Positions 1 to 8,035 are shown, counted from the stretch's first letter. The stretch is DNA of 44,479 nucleotides from Actinoplanes sp. NBRC 103695 (GCF_030269485.1 NZ_BSTL01000050.1:1-44479); one strand, 5' to 3'. Translations and numbers: made by a program. Notes: generated by a model not told the origin, from the letters alone.

Positions 1-92
1 AGCAACACGGAGGAACCCGGCCGAGCGCCGGGCCCTCACCATGCCTACAGAACAGCTAAAAGCACGCGAATCGCATTCATCGAATCATAGCT

Positions 93-1394
93 ATGGGCCG
101 ACGGCCAAGCGAAAGACTGAGGCTAGCGTCCCTGCTCACCGGATCGTCGTTATGCTCCACCGTCACCTATCCAGGCTCTTCGGAAACGTTCGCCAATCCG
201 GAGCGCGGCTTCTACCACCACACCGGCGAATGCAACGCGTCCACCTTCGACGAGGCGACGCTCCGGACCTACCGGACCTCGCAGAGCATCTCGCTGGTGA
301 TGTGCATCTTCTACCTGCGGGAGTTCAAGACGTCGCCGATCTCCGCGTCGGCGCTCGCCCATCTGCAGTCACAACTGGACACCGTCCGCCGGGCCGGGCT
401 CAAGGTCGTGCTGCGGTTCGCGTACACCGACTCCGACGACGTCGACGCGACCCCCGCGCAGGTGTCGTCGCATCTCGACCAGCTGGCGCCCTACCTGCGG
501 AACAACGCCGACGTGATCTCGGTCGTGCAGGCCGGGCTGATCGGCACCTGGGGCGAGTGGTGGGACACCCGCAACTACGGTGACGAGGGCGTGATCAACG
601 AGCAGAACTGGCGGGACCGGAAGGCGGTCACCGACAAGCTGCTGAGCGTCGTCCCCACGTCGCGGGCCATCCAGCTGCGCACGCCCAAGTTCAAGCGCAC
701 GATGTACGGCACGTCGACCACGGTGCCGCGCATCGGGCACCACAACGACTGCTTCCTGGCCAGCCCCGACGACTTCGGCACGTACGAGAACCCGTCGGTC
801 GAGTACCCCTACCTCCAGCAGGACACGCTGCGGGTGCCGATGGGCGGCGAGACGTGCGTGGTCAACCCGCCGCGCTCCCAGTGCCCGACGGCGACGTCCG
901 AGCTGGCCGGGTTCCACTGGTCGTACCTGAACACCGACTACAACCGGGACGTCCTCGCCGGCTGGAGTCCCTGCATCGCGGACGTCACCCGCAAGCTGGG
1001 CTACCGGTTCGCGCTGACCAGCGGCACCTACCCGTCGTCGGCGACCCGCGGTGGGTCGCTGCCGGTGACCATCGGGGTGCGCAATGACGGGTACGCGGCA
1101 CCGTACAACCCGCGCAACGTGCGGCTGGTGTTGCGCAACACGTCCAGCGGGGCGCTGACCCGGCTGGCGCTCTCGGCCGACCCGCGCACCTGGGCGGCCG
1201 GCGCCACCGCCTCCATCAACCAGTCCGTGACCGTCCCGTCGAACCTGGCCACCGGCCAGTACCAGCTGTTCCTCGAACTGCCCGACCCGCTCCTGGCCGC
1301 CCGGCCGGAGTACTCGATCCGCCTCGCCAACCAGGGCACCTGGGACGCGGCGACCGGCCTCAACAACCTGAACGCCACAGTCACCGTGAGGTGA
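93..1394 (+). CDS. DUF4874/DUF4832-type protein, probably secreted
   Basis: A 433-residue protein. After a short N-terminus it has the block FANPERGFYHH and then a TIM-barrel-like region with GLIGTWGEWW, typical of the DUF4874 domain. The C-terminal ~130 residues look like the beta-sandwich that follows it (DUF4832), beginning near YRFALTSGTYP. Members of this pair are usually exported and are thought to act on carbohydrates, but no reaction is established. The N-terminus reads basic then only weakly hydrophobic (RLRLASLLTGSSLC), so the signal peptide is poor, and there is no clear ribosome binding site before the ATG. The true start or an intact leader may therefore be lost or frameshifted. 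It is the first gene of the window and its 5' context is missing. Family call is fairly sure, function unknown. Confidence 0.8.
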   Translation: MGRRPSERLRLASLLTGSSLCSTVTYPGSSETFANPERGFYHHTGECNASTFDEATLRTYRTSQSISLVMCIFYLREFKTSPISASALAHLQSQLDTVRRAGLKVVLRFAYTDSDDVDATPAQVSSHLDQLAPYLRNNADVISVVQAGLIGTWGEWWDTRNYGDEGVINEQNWRDRKAVTDKLLSVVPTSRAIQLRTPKFKRTMYGTSTTVPRIGHHNDCFLASPDDFGTYENPSVEYPYLQQDTLRVPMGGETCVVNPPRSQCPTATSELAGFHWSYLNTDYNRDVLAGWSPCIADVTRKLGYRFALTSGTYPSSATRGGSLPVTIGVRNDGYAAPYNPRNVRLVLRNTSSGALTRLALSADPRTWAAGATASINQSVTVPSNLATGQYQLFLELPDPLLAARPEYSIRLANQGTWDAATGLNNLNATVTVR

Positions 1395-1445
1395 TGCAAC
1401 CGTCCTGCGCCGGGGCCGTGACCGTGTCACAGCCCCGGCGCGGCC

Positions 1446-1580
1446 ATGCTGGTCGGCATGACGGTGATCAGCACGTGGCGAGTCGAGGACCAGCCGCCGA
1501 CGCGCCTGACCGTGGCCCGCGAGCTCGTCGCGGTCTGGACGGTGCACGTCCATCGCTCCCTGCGCCTGATCCTCTCCTAG
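1446..1580 (+). CDS. Possible small protein (44 aa)
   Basis: A short reading frame running from ATG 1446 (second ATG at 1458) to TAG. Almost every codon ends in G or C, as expected for a real gene here, and it sits on the same strand as both neighbours in a gap of ~300 bases. It begins MLVGMTVISTWRVEDQPP and ends RSLRLILS. No family is recognised and no strong ribosome binding site is visible. It could also be the relic of a longer gene. Confidence 0.35.
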   Translation: MLVGMTVISTWRVEDQPPTRLTVARELVAVWTVHVHRSLRLILS

Positions 1581-1594
1581 CCCAGGGGCCCCCT

Positions 1595-1718
1595 GACGTC
1601 CCGGCCCTGAGCTCTCCGACGTGCTGGCCTGAGCTCTCCGAGGTCCCGGCCTGAGCCGCTGACGTCCTGGCCGGTGCCTGTGACGCCCTAGCCTGGGACC
1701 GGTGACGTCCTACCTGTC
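1595..1718. repeat. Degenerate 21-23 bp tandem repeat
   Basis: Five full units and a partial sixth begin at 1595, 1618, 1640, 1661, 1682 and 1704, each opening with a variant of GACGTCCTGGCC followed by CTGAGC-like sequence. The array runs into the first codons of the acetyltransferase gene, so its last unit lies at the start codon. Seen directly; role unknown. Confidence 0.7.
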
Positions 1719-2295
1719 GACGCCGCCGGCCATTGCCGCCGGCACCCTCTCCGCAACCTCGCAACCGACGCTCCCCGCCCCCGGAGACCTGGTCCTGCGG
1801 CCGTGGGATCCGGCCGACGCGGCCACCTTCCTCGGCGCCTACCAGGACGCCGCGATCCGGCGCTGGCACACGAACCGGCCGTCCACCGAGCAGGACGTGC
1901 ACGACTGGTTCGCGCGGTACCGCGACGACTGGACCCACGAGCGGGCCGGCCACTGGGCCGTGACAGGCCCGGACGACGCCGTGCTGGGGCGCATCGCCCT
2001 GGGCCGGTGGGACTTCGCCGACGGTCTTGCCGCCTGCGCGTACTGGGTGCTGCCGGCCGCCCGTGGCGCCGGTGTGGCGTCCCGTGCGCTGATCGGGCTC
2101 GGCGACTGGGCGTTCGAGGCCGGGTTCCACCGGCTCTATCTGGATCACTCGACCCGCAACGACGCGTCCTGCCGGGTCGCGGTCAAGGCCGGCTTCGCGC
2201 TCGAAGGAACCCAGCGCAGCGCCGGCATCCACGCCGACGGCCGCCACGACATGCACCTGCACGCCCGCATCCGCGGCGACCAGCCGCCCGCCTGA
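1702..2295 (+). CDS. GNAT acetyltransferase, RimJ/RimL type
   Basis: A 197-residue protein of the GNAT fold that transfers acetyl from acetyl-CoA to an amino group. It opens the domain with LVLRPWDPADAATF (residues ~32-45), has the core strand YWVLPAARGAGVASRAL matching the acetyl-CoA-binding R/Q-x-x-G-x-G/A loop, and ends with the C-terminal signature NDASCRVAVKAGFALEGTQR of the RimJ/RimL subgroup. The start is GTG at 1702, inside the tandem repeat; the first ~28 residues are low-complexity, so a later start is possible. Substrate unknown: this subgroup includes ribosomal-protein, antibiotic and small-molecule acetylases. Confidence 0.85.
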   Translation: MTSYLSTPPAIAAGTLSATSQPTLPAPGDLVLRPWDPADAATFLGAYQDAAIRRWHTNRPSTEQDVHDWFARYRDDWTHERAGHWAVTGPDDAVLGRIALGRWDFADGLAACAYWVLPAARGAGVASRALIGLGDWAFEAGFHRLYLDHSTRNDASCRVAVKAGFALEGTQRSAGIHADGRHDMHLHARIRGDQPPA

Positions 2296-2522
2296 CTTCC
2301 GGCCGTGGCGGCAGAACGAATGTCCTTTCCCTGCAGAAAGAACGTTCGTTCTCTCATTGCGCCCGTGTTGCGCCGGCGTTGCGCGCCCCTCGCCTCTGCT
2401 CCTGTCGCCGCCCGCGCCCGCGCCTGCGCCCCGCGCCCCGCGCCTGCGCCCCGCGCCTGCGCCCCGCGCCCCGTGGCCTGCGCCGGCAAAGTCGTTGCAG
2501 CATTTCGTCGCGTGCCGGCGTT
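2296..2522. other. Gene-free stretch with C-rich repeat and a GAACGTTC palindrome
   Basis: No convincing gene. It carries an imperfect inverted repeat GAAAGAACGTTCGTTCTCTC at 2336-2355, related to the perfect palindrome at 10866, and a low-complexity run of GCGCCTGCGCCCC-like units at about 2405-2485. Confidence 0.5.
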
Positions 2523-2587
2523 AGCCAGAGTGGTAGAGGGGAGCGGCATCCGAGCACCGGATGCCGCCCCTGCCTACCACTGGGGCT
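2523..2587. other. Long stem-loop upstream of the ECF sigma gene
   Basis: Nested pairing arms: AGCC 2523-2526 with GGCT 2584-2587, GTGGTAG 2530-2536 with CTACCAC 2574-2580, GGGG 2538-2541 with CCC 2568-2570, and GCGGCATCCG 2543-2552 with CGGATGCCGC 2558-2567, closing a 5-base loop. It ends 13 bases before the sigma-factor ATG. It may be a structured 5' leader or a small RNA; there is no U-tract to mark a classical terminator. Confidence 0.65.
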
Positions 2588-2600
2588 TGGGGGAGCGGGG

Positions 2601-3122
2601 ATGCGGGACAGTGGCGCCTTCGACGAGTTCTATCGGGCGACGTCCGCCCGGATGGTGCGCTACGGCTACGCGATGACCGGGGATCTCGGTGACGCGCAGG
2701 ACGTGGTGCAGGAGGCCTACGCCCGGGCGTGGCGGCATTGGCGCAGCGTGGCCGGGCATCCGGCGCCCGAGGCGTGGGTGCGGCTGACCGTCAACCGGCT
2801 GGCCACCGACCGGTGGCGCGCACTGGGTCGGTGGCGGGCGGCGCTGATCCGGACCGGTCCACCCGAAGTGGCCGCGCCACCGGGCGAGACCTCGGTGCTG
2901 CTCGCCACCGCGCTGCGCAAACTGCCCATGCACCTGCGGCAGGCGATCGTCCTGCACTACCTGTACGACATGTCGACGACCGACATCGCCGCCGAGACCG
3001 GATCGCCGATCGGCACGGTCACCTCGTGGCTGCGCCGTGGGCGGCTCGAACTCGCCGCCATTCTGAACCCGTCCGGCCCGTACGCCGGCAAGACCCTTCT
3101 GGAGGCGAACGATGTCGACTGA
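2601..3122 (+). CDS. ECF RNA polymerase sigma factor, SigE-like
   Basis: A 173-residue sigma factor that directs RNA polymerase to a small regulon. Region 2 is at residues ~7-70 (FDEFYRATSARMVRYGYAMTG, then DAQDVVQEAYARAWRHW); region 4 is at ~105-160 with LPMHLRQAIVLHYLYDMST and a helix-turn-helix through GSPIGTVTSWLRRGR. The form matches the actinobacterial SigE-like group of short ECF factors. ATG 2601 is preceded by a G-rich ribosome site (GGGGGAGCGGGG) and follows the long stem-loop at 2523-2587. Its last codons overlap the next gene by 11 bases, so the pair is co-translated and the neighbour is the likely regulator of its activity. Confidence 0.92.
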   Translation: MRDSGAFDEFYRATSARMVRYGYAMTGDLGDAQDVVQEAYARAWRHWRSVAGHPAPEAWVRLTVNRLATDRWRALGRWRAALIRTGPPEVAAPPGETSVLLATALRKLPMHLRQAIVLHYLYDMSTTDIAAETGSPIGTVTSWLRRGRLELAAILNPSGPYAGKTLLEANDVD

Positions 3123-4020
3123 GCTGGAGCGTGCCTTCGCTGCCCTGTCGTCGGACGCCGACCGGGCCGGCCTGGCCCCGCCGCAGAGCATCCGCCGCGA
3201 AGGGGACCGGCAGCGGCTGACCGTCGCCCTGGCCGGTGCGGCCGCCGTCGCCGTCCTGGTCACCGGCGTCAGCGTCGGCGCCCGGTTGGTGGCCGGCCCG
3301 GACCCCTCGCCCACGGTGCCCGCCGTCACTCCGGGGCCGGTCAGCCCTGCGCCGCCGTCGCCGAGTCCGTCGAAGTCCCCGAAGAGCGCCGTCCCGGTGG
3401 TGCCCGGCAAGAGCAGCCCGTCCACCCCGGCGCCCCCGGAGGCGCCCGACATCCCGGATTCGATTCCGGCCCGCGCCTTCGTCCGGGCCGCGGACGCCCC
3501 CGGCGAGGGCAGCACACCCGAGCGTCAGGGTGCCGGCGACCATGATCTGCCCGGCTTCTGCGGCAGGTCCTACGAGCAGCGGTCCGCGACCGGCATCCGG
3601 GCCACCCAGGTGATGTTCTACAAGTCCGCCGGCTCGCCCGCCGACTCGACGCCGAAGTCGGCGCTCTACGAGGACGTGATCGTCTTCCGGGGCGACGGCG
3701 CCGAGAAGTTCATGGACGGCCTGCGCGCCGCGGTCGGCGACTGCCCCGGCGAGGAGGGCGACGAGCGGAACGTGTCGCTGGGCGAGATCGGCGTCGGCGA
3801 CGATTCGCTGCTGATCGAACGGAACAACCCGGCCATGACCGACGAGGGCGTCCCGGTCGGCGACGGCTCGCTGCACCGCGTCTACTTCGCCGCGATCCGC
3901 GTCGGCGACTCGGTGGCCTTCCTCAACGACACCGGCTGGGAGTCCGGCTCCGCCGACCGCGCCGACACCACGCATCTGGCCCGCAAGGCCGCCGACCGCC
4001 TGAAGGCCTGGCGGGACTAG
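3112..4020 (+). CDS. Single-pass membrane protein paired with the sigma factor
   Basis: A 302-residue protein with a short cytoplasmic head (MSTELERAFAALSSDADRAG), one membrane helix at about residues 36-60, a Pro/Ser/Lys-rich linker (~65-115) and an exported C-terminal domain with two visible cysteines (FCGR and DCPGE) that could form a disulphide. The head begins inside the sigma-factor gene, the classic arrangement of a sigma/anti-sigma pair, but I see no zinc-binding HxxxCxxC anti-sigma motif, so the anti-sigma role is inferred from context only. The linker resembles a cell-wall spacer. Alternatively it is an exported sensor or a target of the sigma factor. Confidence 0.8.
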   Translation: MSTELERAFAALSSDADRAGLAPPQSIRREGDRQRLTVALAGAAAVAVLVTGVSVGARLVAGPDPSPTVPAVTPGPVSPAPPSPSPSKSPKSAVPVVPGKSSPSTPAPPEAPDIPDSIPARAFVRAADAPGEGSTPERQGAGDHDLPGFCGRSYEQRSATGIRATQVMFYKSAGSPADSTPKSALYEDVIVFRGDGAEKFMDGLRAAVGDCPGEEGDERNVSLGEIGVGDDSLLIERNNPAMTDEGVPVGDGSLHRVYFAAIRVGDSVAFLNDTGWESGSADRADTTHLARKAADRLKAWRD

Positions 4021-4240
4021 CATCGCCCGGATGTTCGAGGGGACTTCCTCGAGGACGAGCGGGTGACGCGGGTCTGAGCGGCGACAGGTTCAGCGTCATG
4101 AAGCCTGGGCCGCGGCGGCTGCCCTGGTCTGAACCCACCACCAGCGCGAGACCCGCGTTCACGGCCCTACGCGGCGCGGAGGCCGCGGTGTGCCACGAGG
4201 ATGGGGTGTTGCGGTTGGGGAAGCGAGTCGCGCGTACCCG

Positions 4241-4612
4241 TCAAGGGTTGTGAAGCGGTCCCCAATAGACCCACCGCTCCTCGTGGCGGGTGAAGCGGCT
4301 GCGCTCGTGGAGGCGGCCGCGGCGGCCGGCGGTGGAGTAACGGGCGACGAACTCCACCTCACCCTCGGTGTCGAACATGCCGCCACGCGCCGTGAGCACG
4401 GTCAGGCCGGTCCACTCGGTGTCCGGGTCCTTCCCGATCGCGGCGGGACGGGTCCGCGGGTGCCAGGAAGTGAGCAGGTAGTCGCCGCGGTCCAGCGCGA
4501 ACGCCGAATACCGCGACCTCATCAGGGCCTCGGCGGTGGGCGGCGCGGCGCCGTCGTGTGCCGGGCCGCAACATTCCGCGTACGGCAGCCCGAGCCCGCA
4601 GGGACACATCAT
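4241..4612 (-). CDS. YchJ-family (UPF0225) SEC-C motif protein
   Basis: A 123-residue protein starting with the zinc-binding SEC-C motif CPCGLGLPYAECCG, followed by the family's conserved MRSRYSAFALDRGDYLLTSWHP and a C-terminal RFTRHEERWVYWGP. Members are small stand-alone SEC-C proteins of unknown function with an NTF2-like fold. ATG 4612 is chosen because AGGG lies 8-11 bases upstream; a GTG at 4621 would add three residues. It is divergent from the SDR gene with only 23 bases between starts, so its ribosome site overlaps the SDR -10 box. The ~220 bases before its end (4021-4240) show no gene. Confidence 0.88.
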   Translation of the reverse strand: MMCPCGLGLPYAECCGPAHDGAAPPTAEALMRSRYSAFALDRGDYLLTSWHPRTRPAAIGKDPDTEWTGLTVLTARGGMFDTEGEVEFVARYSTAGRRGRLHERSRFTRHEERWVYWGPLHNP

Positions 4613-4623
4613 GGCGATCACCC

Positions 4624-4629
4624 TATGCT
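4624..4629 (+). promoter_or_regulatory. -10 box for leaderless SDR gene
   Basis: TATGCT, six bases before ATG 4636, the typical spacing for an actinobacterial leaderless transcript that begins at the start codon. No obvious -35 box. Confidence 0.55.
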
Positions 4630-4635
4630 GCGCTG

Positions 4636-5430
4636 ATGAGTCGAACGGCGTTGGTCACGGGAGCTTCGTCGGGCATCGGTCAGGCGACCGCGGCGGCCCT
4701 CGCGAAACGGGGCTACCGGGTGATCGGGACCAGCCGCGATCCCTCCCGGGCGCAGCAGATGGACGGCGTCGAGTTCGTCCGGCTGGACCTCAACGACGAC
4801 GCGTCGATCGAGGCGCTCGGCGACACGCTGCGCGGCGTGGACGTGCTGGTCAACAACGCCGGGGAGAGCCAGTCGGGGCCGTTCGAGGACCTCCCCGGGT
4901 ACGCGGTGCGCCGGCTCTTCCAGACGAACGTGTTCGGTGCGGTGCGGCTCGCCCAGCTCGCGCTGCCGGGTATGCGGGAGCGCGGCTACGGGCGGATCGT
5001 GATGGTCGGCTCGATGGTGGCGTCGTTCCCGATCGCCTACCGGTCGTCGTACGTCGCCGCGAAGGCCGCGCTCCGGGGCTTCGCGACCGCGGCCCGCTAC
5101 GAGCTGACCCCGTTCGGCGTGTGGCTGACGACGGTCGAGCCCGGCTCGATCCGCACCGGCATCAGCGCGCGCCGCACCAACTTCGTCGCCGAGAACTCGT
5201 CGCACGGCAAGGACTTCGCGGCCGTACTGTCCTATCTGGACAGCAACGAGCGCGGCGGCACCCCGGTCGGCAAGGTCGTCGAGACGATCATCCGCGCGAT
5301 CGAGGCGGACCGCCCGAAACCGCTGTACGCGGTCGGCAGCGGCGCCCCGCTGGTCTTCGCGTTGCGCCGCCTCATCCCCCGCACCACCGCGGAACGCCTC
5401 ATCCAGCGCCGGTACGGCATCACCCGCTGA
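4636..5430 (+). CDS. Short-chain dehydrogenase/reductase
   Basis: A 264-residue classical SDR, an NAD(P)-dependent oxidoreductase. The nucleotide loop TGASSGIG is at residues ~8-15, the structural NNAG at ~74-77, and the catalytic Ser-Tyr-Lys set appears as GSMVAS then SSYVAAKAAL (Y..xxxK). Arg after the first strand loop (TSRDPSR) suggests NADP(H) preference. The start at 4636 is supported by the -10 box six bases upstream; there is no ribosome binding site, so the gene is probably leaderless. It converges with the DinB-like gene with a single base between stops. Substrate unknown. Confidence 0.9.
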   Translation: MSRTALVTGASSGIGQATAAALAKRGYRVIGTSRDPSRAQQMDGVEFVRLDLNDDASIEALGDTLRGVDVLVNNAGESQSGPFEDLPGYAVRRLFQTNVFGAVRLAQLALPGMRERGYGRIVMVGSMVASFPIAYRSSYVAAKAALRGFATAARYELTPFGVWLTTVEPGSIRTGISARRTNFVAENSSHGKDFAAVLSYLDSNERGGTPVGKVVETIIRAIEADRPKPLYAVGSGAPLVFALRRLIPRTTAERLIQRRYGITR

Positions 5431-5431
5431 G

Positions 5432-5923
5432 TCACCGGCCGACCGCGCCGTCGAGCTGTTCCCGCAGGATGTCGGCGTGGCCGGCGTGCCGGGCGGTCTC
5501 CTCGATCAGATGCACGAGCACCCAGCGCATCGACGGCGGCTCGGTCTCACGCAGCGTCCGCGCGCCCGGCCGGCTCAGATCCGCGACCCGCGCGACGATC
5601 CCGTTGGAGTGCGCCGCGGCCGCCCGATAGGCGGCGACCAGGTCGGCCGGGGTGTCGTCGTCGGTGACCGCCGCCTCGTCGTCCTCGAGCGGCCGGTCCT
5701 CGGCCGCGTAGGACCACGCGAACCAGTTGTACTCCACCGCGGTCAGATGCTTCACCAGCCACAGCAGGCTGATGCCCGAGCCGGCACCCGGCCGGCGGGC
5801 GCCGTCCACGCCCAGCGCCTTCGCGATCACCGCCTCGCGCAGATAGTCCAGGAAGGCGGCAAGCGTCTCCCTCTCACCGCTGTTGATGCTGGGCGGTCGC
5901 CGGTCACCACGTTCATCACTCAC
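5432..5923 (-). CDS. DinB/DUF664-like protein
   Basis: A 163-residue four-helix-bundle protein of the DinB_2/DUF664 type, relatives of mycothiol- and bacillithiol-dependent transferases. Visible family marks are LLWLVKHLTAVEYNWF, with the first metal-ligand His, and the final VHLIEETARHAGHADILRE with the paired histidines of the metal site. Start GTG 5923 follows GAGTGGGTGG. It is divergent from the second acetyltransferase with only 27 bases between starts. Likely a thiol-dependent detoxification enzyme; the reaction is inferred from the family. Confidence 0.85.
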   Translation of the reverse strand: MSDERGDRRPPSINSGERETLAAFLDYLREAVIAKALGVDGARRPGAGSGISLLWLVKHLTAVEYNWFAWSYAAEDRPLEDDEAAVTDDDTPADLVAAYRAAAAHSNGIVARVADLSRPGARTLRETEPPSMRWVLVHLIEETARHAGHADILREQLDGAVGR

Positions 5924-5938
5924 CCACCCACTCTGCCG

Positions 5939-5944
5939 TATCGT
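5939..5944 (+). promoter_or_regulatory. -10 box for leaderless acetyltransferase gene
   Basis: TATCGT followed by six bases and GTG 5951, the leaderless spacing seen for several genes of this window. Confidence 0.5.
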
Positions 5945-5950
5945 GACCGG

Positions 5951-6523
5951 GTGTCCTTGACGAGCGAACGCCTGAGGCTGCGCGAACTGCGCGACGACGA
6001 CCTCCGGGACCTCGTCGCCTGGTGGCAGGACCCCGAGGTGCTCGTGACACAGACGTCGGCCGTGATGCACCCCCGCCCGGCGGCCGAGGTCGCCGAGCTG
6101 TACCGAGGCTGGAGCCGCAACCAGGGCACCGACGCCGGCCTGGTCGTCACCGACCGCGAGCAGGGCACGGTGCTGGGGCACACGGCCCTGTACGGCGCCG
6201 ACGCGCACAACCGGACGGCGACCTTCGCGATCATGATCGGCCCGCCGCACCAGGGCCAGGGCCACGGCACCGAGGCGACCCGGCTGATGCTGCGCTACGG
6301 CTTCACCGAGCTCGGCCTGCACCGCGTCCAGCTGACCGTGATCGGCTCCAACGAGCGAGGCATCGCCACGTACCTGAGGGCCGGCTTCGTCGAGGAGGGC
6401 CGCGCCCGCGAGGCCGTCTTCCGCGGCGGCGCCTGGCACGACCTGGTGCACATGGGAGTCCTGTCCCGAGAGTGGAGCGCCGCGGCGTCTCACCTCCGGC
6501 CGGGGAGACCGGCGGCAAGGTGA
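5951..6523 (+). CDS. GNAT acetyltransferase, RimJ/RimL type
   Basis: A 190-residue acetyltransferase. SERLRLRELRDDDLRDL opens the fold, IGPPHQGQGHGTEATRLML is the acetyl-CoA loop (Q-x-x-G-x-G), and HRVQLTVIGSNERGIATYLRAGFVEEG is the RimJ/RimL-type C-terminal signature. GTG 5951 is chosen because it lies six bases after a TANNNT box and gives a normal family length; the longer frame upstream merely shadows the divergent DinB-like gene. The last ~20 residues are a non-conserved tail. Substrate unknown. Confidence 0.88.
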   Translation: MSLTSERLRLRELRDDDLRDLVAWWQDPEVLVTQTSAVMHPRPAAEVAELYRGWSRNQGTDAGLVVTDREQGTVLGHTALYGADAHNRTATFAIMIGPPHQGQGHGTEATRLMLRYGFTELGLHRVQLTVIGSNERGIATYLRAGFVEEGRAREAVFRGGAWHDLVHMGVLSREWSAAASHLRPGRPAAR

Positions 6524-6539
6524 CGAAGAACCTGCAGTG

Positions 6540-6822
6540 AACTCCAGGCCCTCGCGGATGCGCGGCCCGTCCCCACCGACGCGGGCGTGTGCGCTCGCGC
6601 GGCGGGGCGGAAGACGACGGCGCCGACGTTCTCGGCGAACAGGGCTGCGTACACCAGCCAAAGGTCCTGAGGGTCGCGGACCAGGAGCAGGAGGGCCACG
6701 GCGACGGCCCGCGGCACGTCGGCGGCGACGACCAGCAACCAGGTGCCGAGCCGGCTGACCGAACGGGCCAGCCACAGCAGCCGGAAGTCGCGTATCCGCA
6801 GGGCATCTCTCACCGTTGGCAA
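6540..6822 (-). pseudogene. MFS transporter remnant
   Basis: The reading frame from TTG 6822 (or GTG 6813) starts like an MFS_3/enterobactin-exporter type permease: LRIRDFRLLWLARSVSRLG, then TWLLVVA. It then jumps straight into ADVPRAVAVALLLLV, which in intact relatives lies about 50 residues further on, after the second helix. It continues with LWLVYAALFAENVGAVVFRPA and loses similarity soon after, out of an expected ~400 residues. An internal deletion plus 3' truncation is the simplest reading. It lies between two plus-strand genes and cannot make a working transporter. Confidence 0.7.
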
Positions 6823-6904
6823 TCCTGCAAGAACCGGTCGTGGGTGTCGCAGCGTACTTGGTCACAGAATCGGGCGCGCCCCCGAGCAGGAACCGGGGAC
6901 CGAG

Positions 6905-7996
6905 ATGACCATCACCACCACTGAGCCGTCCGCCGCTGCCCACCGCCCGCCGTCCTGGTGGGAACGGCAGACCGACCGTGTCATGCGGCGTCCGCTGAAC
7001 GAGTGGACGTTCACCCACATGAACTGGCTGCTCCCGACCGCCCGGGTCGCCCGTGGCCGGGCCGGGAACCCGCTGCCCGCCCAGCCGAGGCCGCTGGACG
7101 TGACCTACGAGTTCGGCGAGTGGGAGCACAGCATCGAGGATCTGCACCAGCGCACGTTCACCACCGCGTTCGTGGTGCTGCACCAGGGGCGGATCGTGCA
7201 CGAGCAGTACCGGGGCGTGTTCGCGGTGCCGCGTACCCGGATGCAGCTCTTCTCCGTCTCCAAATCGGTGACGTCCATGCTGGTGGGCATCGCGCTCGCG
7301 GACGGGGCGATCGGGAGCGTGGCCGACAAGGTGACCGAATACCGGCCCGACTTCCTGGGCACCGCCTACGACGGGGTGACGATCGCCGACCTGCTCGACA
7401 TGCGCAGCGGCGCCGGCGAGGAGGAGACCTGGGGCCCGGACTCGGCGATCCGCCGCTTCGAACGCGCGGTGCTCAGCGGCGGCGACGTCGCGGAGATCGT
7501 GCGGTCGGTGCCGCGCGGGTGCGAGCCGGGGGAACGGTTCAACTACTCGACGTTCGACGCGCAGGTGCTCGGCTGGGTGCTGGAGGCGGCGACCGGGGTG
7601 CCGCTCGCGGCGTACGCGTCGGAGCGGTTGTGGCAGCCGATCGGCGCCGTGACGGACGCCTTCTACGGGCTGAGCCGGTCGAAGCCGCGGACCGCGATCA
7701 GCGCCGGTGGCCTCAACGCGACCGCGCGTGACCTGGCCCGGGTCGGGCAGGTGATGGCGGAGGGCGGCGGCCTTCTCGCACCGGCGCCGTCCGAGGCGCC
7801 CGGGTACTCGAACCAGTGGTGGACCTTCCCCGGCGGCCGGTTCAGCGGCATCGGGGTGCACGGGCAGTACCTGTTCGTGGACCCGGCGGCGTCGGTGGTG
7901 ATCGTGAAGACGAGCGCGTGGCCGGTCGAGGAGGACGACGCACTGGAACAGGAGTCGATCGCGGCCCTGACCGCGGTGGCCGGCAGCTTGGCGTAG
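6905..7996 (+). CDS. Serine hydrolase of the beta-lactamase/NylB family
   Basis: A 363-residue penicillin-binding-fold hydrolase. The catalytic SxxK motif is S117-V-S-K120 (FSVSKSVTSMLVG), the second motif is YST in FNYSTFDAQVLG where class C enzymes have YxN, and the third motif is HGQ (GVHGQYLF) in place of KTG. HGQ with SVSK is typical of 6-aminohexanoate-dimer hydrolase-like esterases/amidases rather than antibiotic-resistance enzymes. No signal peptide is visible, so it is probably cytoplasmic. ATG 6905 follows ACCGAG weakly; the frame upstream has no support. Substrate unknown. Confidence 0.88.
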   Translation: MTITTTEPSAAAHRPPSWWERQTDRVMRRPLNEWTFTHMNWLLPTARVARGRAGNPLPAQPRPLDVTYEFGEWEHSIEDLHQRTFTTAFVVLHQGRIVHEQYRGVFAVPRTRMQLFSVSKSVTSMLVGIALADGAIGSVADKVTEYRPDFLGTAYDGVTIADLLDMRSGAGEEETWGPDSAIRRFERAVLSGGDVAEIVRSVPRGCEPGERFNYSTFDAQVLGWVLEAATGVPLAAYASERLWQPIGAVTDAFYGLSRSKPRTAISAGGLNATARDLARVGQVMAEGGGLLAPAPSEAPGYSNQWWTFPGGRFSGIGVHGQYLFVDPAASVVIVKTSAWPVEEDDALEQESIAALTAVAGSLA

Positions 7997-8026
7997 CCGC
8001 TGGGCGCCGGAGCGGCGTCCAGCGGC
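7996..8026. terminator. Bidirectional terminator hairpin
   Basis: GCCGCTGG 7996-8003 pairs with CCAGCGGC 8019-8026, and CGCC 8005-8008 with GGCG 8014-8017 around a 5-base loop. It sits between the convergent hydrolase and MMPL genes. No U-tract, as is common in this GC range. Confidence 0.65.
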
Positions 8027-8035
8027 CGTTCACTC

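Noticed and set aside
2523..2587. tRNA gene suggested by the strong pairing
   Set aside because: No cloverleaf, no T-loop GTTCRANNC and no anticodon arm; the pairing is one long nested stem.
5432..7861. 809-residue minus-strand frame
   Set aside because: Only its last 163 codons (DinB-like) are real; the rest is the shadow of plus-strand genes in GC-rich DNA.
6905..7996. Antibiotic-resistance beta-lactamase
   Set aside because: KTG is replaced by HGQ, the second motif is YST and there is no signal peptide; an esterase/amidase of the NylB type is more likely.
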